This document shows, piece after piece, positions 43,249 to 45,717 of a stretch of DNA of 45,717 nt. Both the position numbers and the translations under genes were made by a program. The notes under the pieces are model-generated. The model did not search any database. It worked only from the letters and a program-made list of their open reading frames with translations, and was not told the DNA's origin. Location: assembly GCA_930972465.1 (NCBI GenBank), contig CAKNHF010000024.1:1-45717 (forward strand). The letters are read 5' to 3'. Each line of letters starts with the position of its first letter. The first letter of the stretch is position 1. The stretch comes from an uncultured Lachnospiraceae bacterium. GTDB taxonomy: Bacteria > Bacillota > Clostridia > Lachnospirales > Lachnospiraceae.

Positions 43249-43277
43249 ATTTTAAATCATAATGTTATAAATGTAAA
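43249..43277 (-). promoter_or_regulatory. Promoter of the small membrane-protein gene
   Basis: Minus strand TTTACA (plus 43277-43272), 17 bases, TAAAAT (plus 43254-43249), about 40 bases before the ATG. On the plus strand a perfect TATAAT at 43301-43306 with TTGTAC (43280-43285, short 15-base spacing) may drive the divergent XRE gene. Confidence 0.55.
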
Positions 43278-43335
43278 TATTGTACATGATATATAGATGA
43301 TATAATTTTAATGCGAGACGAGTGAAAAATATACT

Positions 43336-44157
43336 ATGAATGATATAAAGCAAAATGTAGCAAAATGCTGGTGTTGCCGACTTAGCAAATTGATGAAAGA
43401 AAGAAAATATACTCAAAAAAAGTTTTTGAAAGAGTACAAGGAAAAATATGGTGGCGGAACGCAAGCGAATATAAGTAGATGGTTACGTGTAGGTAGTAAA
43501 ATTGAAAACGGTAAAACTATTGGATTCCCATCATATGAGACTATGTTGAATTTGGCAAATTTTTTTGGAGTATCAGTAGGTTATCTTACAGGTGAAACAG
43601 ATTATGAGTCCTTTGAAATGGAAAAGACCTGTGAATTTATGGAATTGGAGGAGAAAGCAGTAAAGGCTATAAAAGGAATTACTTCTGGAGAATCAGTTAA
43701 TCATTTAGGAAAGCATGAAGCAAGGGAATACACTTCAGTATTCAAATATTTGGTGACAGCGAGGAGCTTCCCAACATTTATTAGAAAGGCCAGAGAATAT
43801 GCTGATAATGTCTATTATCAGAAACATCCGATAAAGCATATAGCTAGAGCTGCTGAAAAAATAAGAAAAGACTTACTTGATTTGGCTTTTCAGTGTATCG
43901 ATTATCAGTGTATATCAGATGATGAGTACGGAGAAATAGATGATTTTAAGGAGAACAATGTAGAACCTACAGAAGAACTTTTAGAAGCAATCCGTTTGTT
44001 AAATAAAGCACGAGATGACGATTATGTGGAAGAAGGTATTAGGGAACAGAATGTTAAGCTTTCTGAGTACGAACTCCAGAAGATATATTTTGAGGTCATT
44101 AAAGAGTTAGTCCAAGAAGAGAACCTGCCGGATAGTGCAGAGGTGTCAAAATGCTGA
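43336..44157 (+). CDS. XRE-family regulator coupled to nuclease-helicase copy 2
   Basis: 273 residues. Residues ~15-95: a Cro/CI-type helix-turn-helix (LSKLMKERKYTQKKFLKEYK; ANISRWLRVG; SYETMLNLANFFGVSVGYLT). The remaining ~175 residues are helical and charged, with KHIARAAEKIRKDLLDLAFQ, and match no family I recognise. Its last seven bases overlap the start of nuclease-helicase copy 2, so the two are translationally coupled. I infer that it controls that operon. The ribosome site is weak (GAGTG far upstream). Confidence 0.82.
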   Translation: MNDIKQNVAKCWCCRLSKLMKERKYTQKKFLKEYKEKYGGGTQANISRWLRVGSKIENGKTIGFPSYETMLNLANFFGVSVGYLTGETDYESFEMEKTCEFMELEEKAVKAIKGITSGESVNHLGKHEAREYTSVFKYLVTARSFPTFIRKAREYADNVYYQKHPIKHIARAAEKIRKDLLDLAFQCIDYQCISDDEYGEIDDFKENNVEPTEELLEAIRLLNKARDDDYVEEGIREQNVKLSEYELQKIYFEVIKELVQEENLPDSAEVSKC

Positions 44158-45717
44158 TTTATGAAGGAACTAAAGATAATTTTTTATCAAGTGTAGAGCA
44201 GGATACAATCGCTGTGGAAATCGAAAACAATATTTACGAAAGAATGCATCGCCATACAGCGAAAAATGAATTCTGTGCATGGGAAAATTCTATGGAATAT
44301 ATGTATAAGGTATTGAATGATCAGGACATTCCATCTGATGCAGGAATTGCTATCGAGTACAATATTCCACAGACGTCTAAACGAGTGGATTTTCTGATAT
44401 CCGGTTATGGGAAAAAAGAAGATGCAAATGTCGTTTTGATTGAACTGAAGCAATGGGACGAGCTGGAGGCGATTCCGGGGCGGGACGGTCTGGTGCAGAC
44501 ATATACCGGAAATGCTGTGAGACAAGTAGTTCATCCGTCATATCAGGCATGGTCATATGCAATGCTGATCAGTGATTACAATGCTTCTGTACAGGAAGGA
44601 ATGGTTTCCATATTTCCGTGCGCTTATCTGCACAATTACAGACGGCATAATCAGGATCCGCTTGATGCTGAACAGTATGAAACTTATCTGGAAGATGCAC
44701 CGGCATTTACACGCGGGGAAGTCACAAAGCTGAGAGATTTCATTAAAAAGAGTATACGAACTGGCGATAATAAGGAATTGATTTACAAGATTGATTCGGG
44801 ACGTATTAAACCATCGAAAAGTCTTCAGAATTCCATTGCAAAAATGCTGAAAGGCAACCGTGAATTTATTATGCTGGATGAACAGAAGGTTGTTTACGAA
44901 GAAATCCTGAATGAATCCAGACAGTCTGTCCAAGATGATAAAAAGCGGGTTGTGATTGTAAAGGGCGGTCCAGGAACAGGGAAAAGTGTGGTAGCGGTAA
45001 ATCTCCTGGCTGAATTAACAAAAGAGGATCAGTTTTGCCAGTATGTATCCAAAAATTCAGCACCAAGAAATGTGTATCGGAAAAAGTTAAAAGGAAGTAT
45101 CAGGAAAAGCAGTGTCGATAATATGTTCAAAGGTTCAGGTATTTACACGGAAACCGATAATAATATGATTGATACGATTCTTGTAGATGAAGCACATCGT
45201 CTGAATGAGAAATCAGGAATGTTCCATAACATGGGAGAAAACCAGATTAAAGAAATTATTCATGCGGCGAAATGCAGTGTGTTTTTTATTGATGAAAGCC
45301 AAAGAGTTACACTCCAGGACATAGGACGGGTAGACGAAATCAGAAAATGGGCGGGAGAGGAAAAAGCTCAGGTTACAGAGATGGAACTGGTGTCTCAGTT
45401 CAGGTGCAATGGCTCCGATGGATATCTTGCCTGGCTGGACCATACGCTGGAAATTCGGGATACGGCAAATTATGACATGGAGGATATCGATTATGATATC
45501 CGGATTCTTGATTCACCGGCAAAAATGCAGGAGTTGATTATCGAAAGAAATCGTACCTCGCATAATAGAGCAAGAATTTTGGCTGGTTATTGTTGGAACT
45601 GGAAAAAAGAAGGGGTCAATGATCCCTCCGTGCATGATATAAAAATCGGAGATTTTGAAATTAGCTGGAATCTGAAAAATACGACTACGTTTGCCATTGA
45701 CGAAGATTCCATTCATG
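44151..45717 (+). CDS. PD-(D/E)XK nuclease-DUF2075 helicase, copy 2, 3' end beyond the window
   Basis: ATG 44151 after AGAGG, overlapping the XRE stop. 522 codons are visible without a stop or frameshift. By hand comparison it differs from copy 1 at about 34 of 522 residues, without gaps. D80, E98 and K100, Walker A GGPGTGKS, FFIDESQ and SQFRCNGSDGY are all kept; Walker B reads VDEAHR where copy 1 has VDESHR. Many differing bases are third-codon changes, so both copies seem to be under selection. A MazG-like gene may follow outside the window, as it does copy 1. Confidence 0.87.
   Translation, partial: MLIYEGTKDNFLSSVEQDTIAVEIENNIYERMHRHTAKNEFCAWENSMEYMYKVLNDQDIPSDAGIAIEYNIPQTSKRVDFLISGYGKKEDANVVLIELKQWDELEAIPGRDGLVQTYTGNAVRQVVHPSYQAWSYAMLISDYNASVQEGMVSIFPCAYLHNYRRHNQDPLDAEQYETYLEDAPAFTRGEVTKLRDFIKKSIRTGDNKELIYKIDSGRIKPSKSLQNSIAKMLKGNREFIMLDEQKVVYEEILNESRQSVQDDKKRVVIVKGGPGTGKSVVAVNLLAELTKEDQFCQYVSKNSAPRNVYRKKLKGSIRKSSVDNMFKGSGIYTETDNNMIDTILVDEAHRLNEKSGMFHNMGENQIKEIIHAAKCSVFFIDESQRVTLQDIGRVDEIRKWAGEEKAQVTEMELVSQFRCNGSDGYLAWLDHTLEIRDTANYDMEDIDYDIRILDSPAKMQELIIERNRTSHNRARILAGYCWNWKKEGVNDPSVHDIKIGDFEISWNLKNTTTFAIDEDSIH

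Overview
The window looks like a chromosomal segment of a Gram-positive gut anaerobe of the Lachnospiraceae (Clostridia). The reasons are: strong AGGAGG-type ribosome sites; a lysyl-tRNA synthetase with a C-terminal tRNA-binding domain; a DUF4317 protein; an mglBAC galactose-type importer next to a YesN/LytS two-component system; a hybrid-cluster protein operon under a Crp/Fnr regulator; and a CIRCE-controlled Hsp20. This family-level assignment is inference. No rRNA, tRNA or CRISPR array was seen.

Layout. 1-2.2 kb: the end of greA and complete lysS. 2.3-2.8 kb: a scar made of an IS21 helper fragment, a SnoaL-like tail and a beheaded lipoprotein. 2.9-6.05 kb: hcp and a ferredoxin-like gene divergent from an HcpR-like regulator, with a palindrome centred at -41.5 of the hcp-operon promoter. 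6.2-11.6 kb: a DUF4317 gene, an OmpR/histidine-kinase pair and a three-gene ABC-2 transporter preceded by a 9-bp inverted repeat. 11.7-13 kb: a D,D-carboxypeptidase behind BlaI/MecI-like dyads, plus a penicillin-binding-protein stump. 13.1-23.3 kb: mglBAC, a response regulator, a LytS-type kinase interrupted by an in-frame stop, and two extra sugar-binding proteins. 23.5-32.9 kb: aldo/keto reductase, a dead Gfo/Idh oxidoreductase, an XRE regulator with a membrane partner, Hsp20, a YczE-like protein, a MATE exporter, a second two-component system and an AraC regulator.

From about 33.0 kb the DNA becomes AT-rich and mosaic. First comes a 1.2-kb graveyard holding an MFS stump, MobA/MobL relaxase, IS66 transposase, a frameshifted ATP-binding winged-helix protein, and the first ~60 residues of a BREX-type PglZ. 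Then come a DinJ/YafQ toxin-antitoxin pair and a defence-like island. The island holds a PD-(D/E)XK nuclease fused to a DUF2075 helicase with an overlapping MazG-like pyrophosphohydrolase; a 0.7-kb non-coding stretch with direct repeats and paired hairpins; a 1432-residue protein with an Mrr-like nuclease domain and a NACHT/STAND ATPase resembling the AVAST (Avs) class of phage sensors; a small tail-anchored protein on the other strand; an XRE regulator; and a second copy of the nuclease-helicase that runs off the end.

How it fits together. The first 33 kb is ordinary metabolism, signalling and stress response. The last 12 kb is a candidate anti-phage island. Its most notable unit is the pair of diverged but apparently functional nuclease-helicase genes flanking a large STAND-type sensor, one copy coupled to MazG and the other to an XRE regulator.
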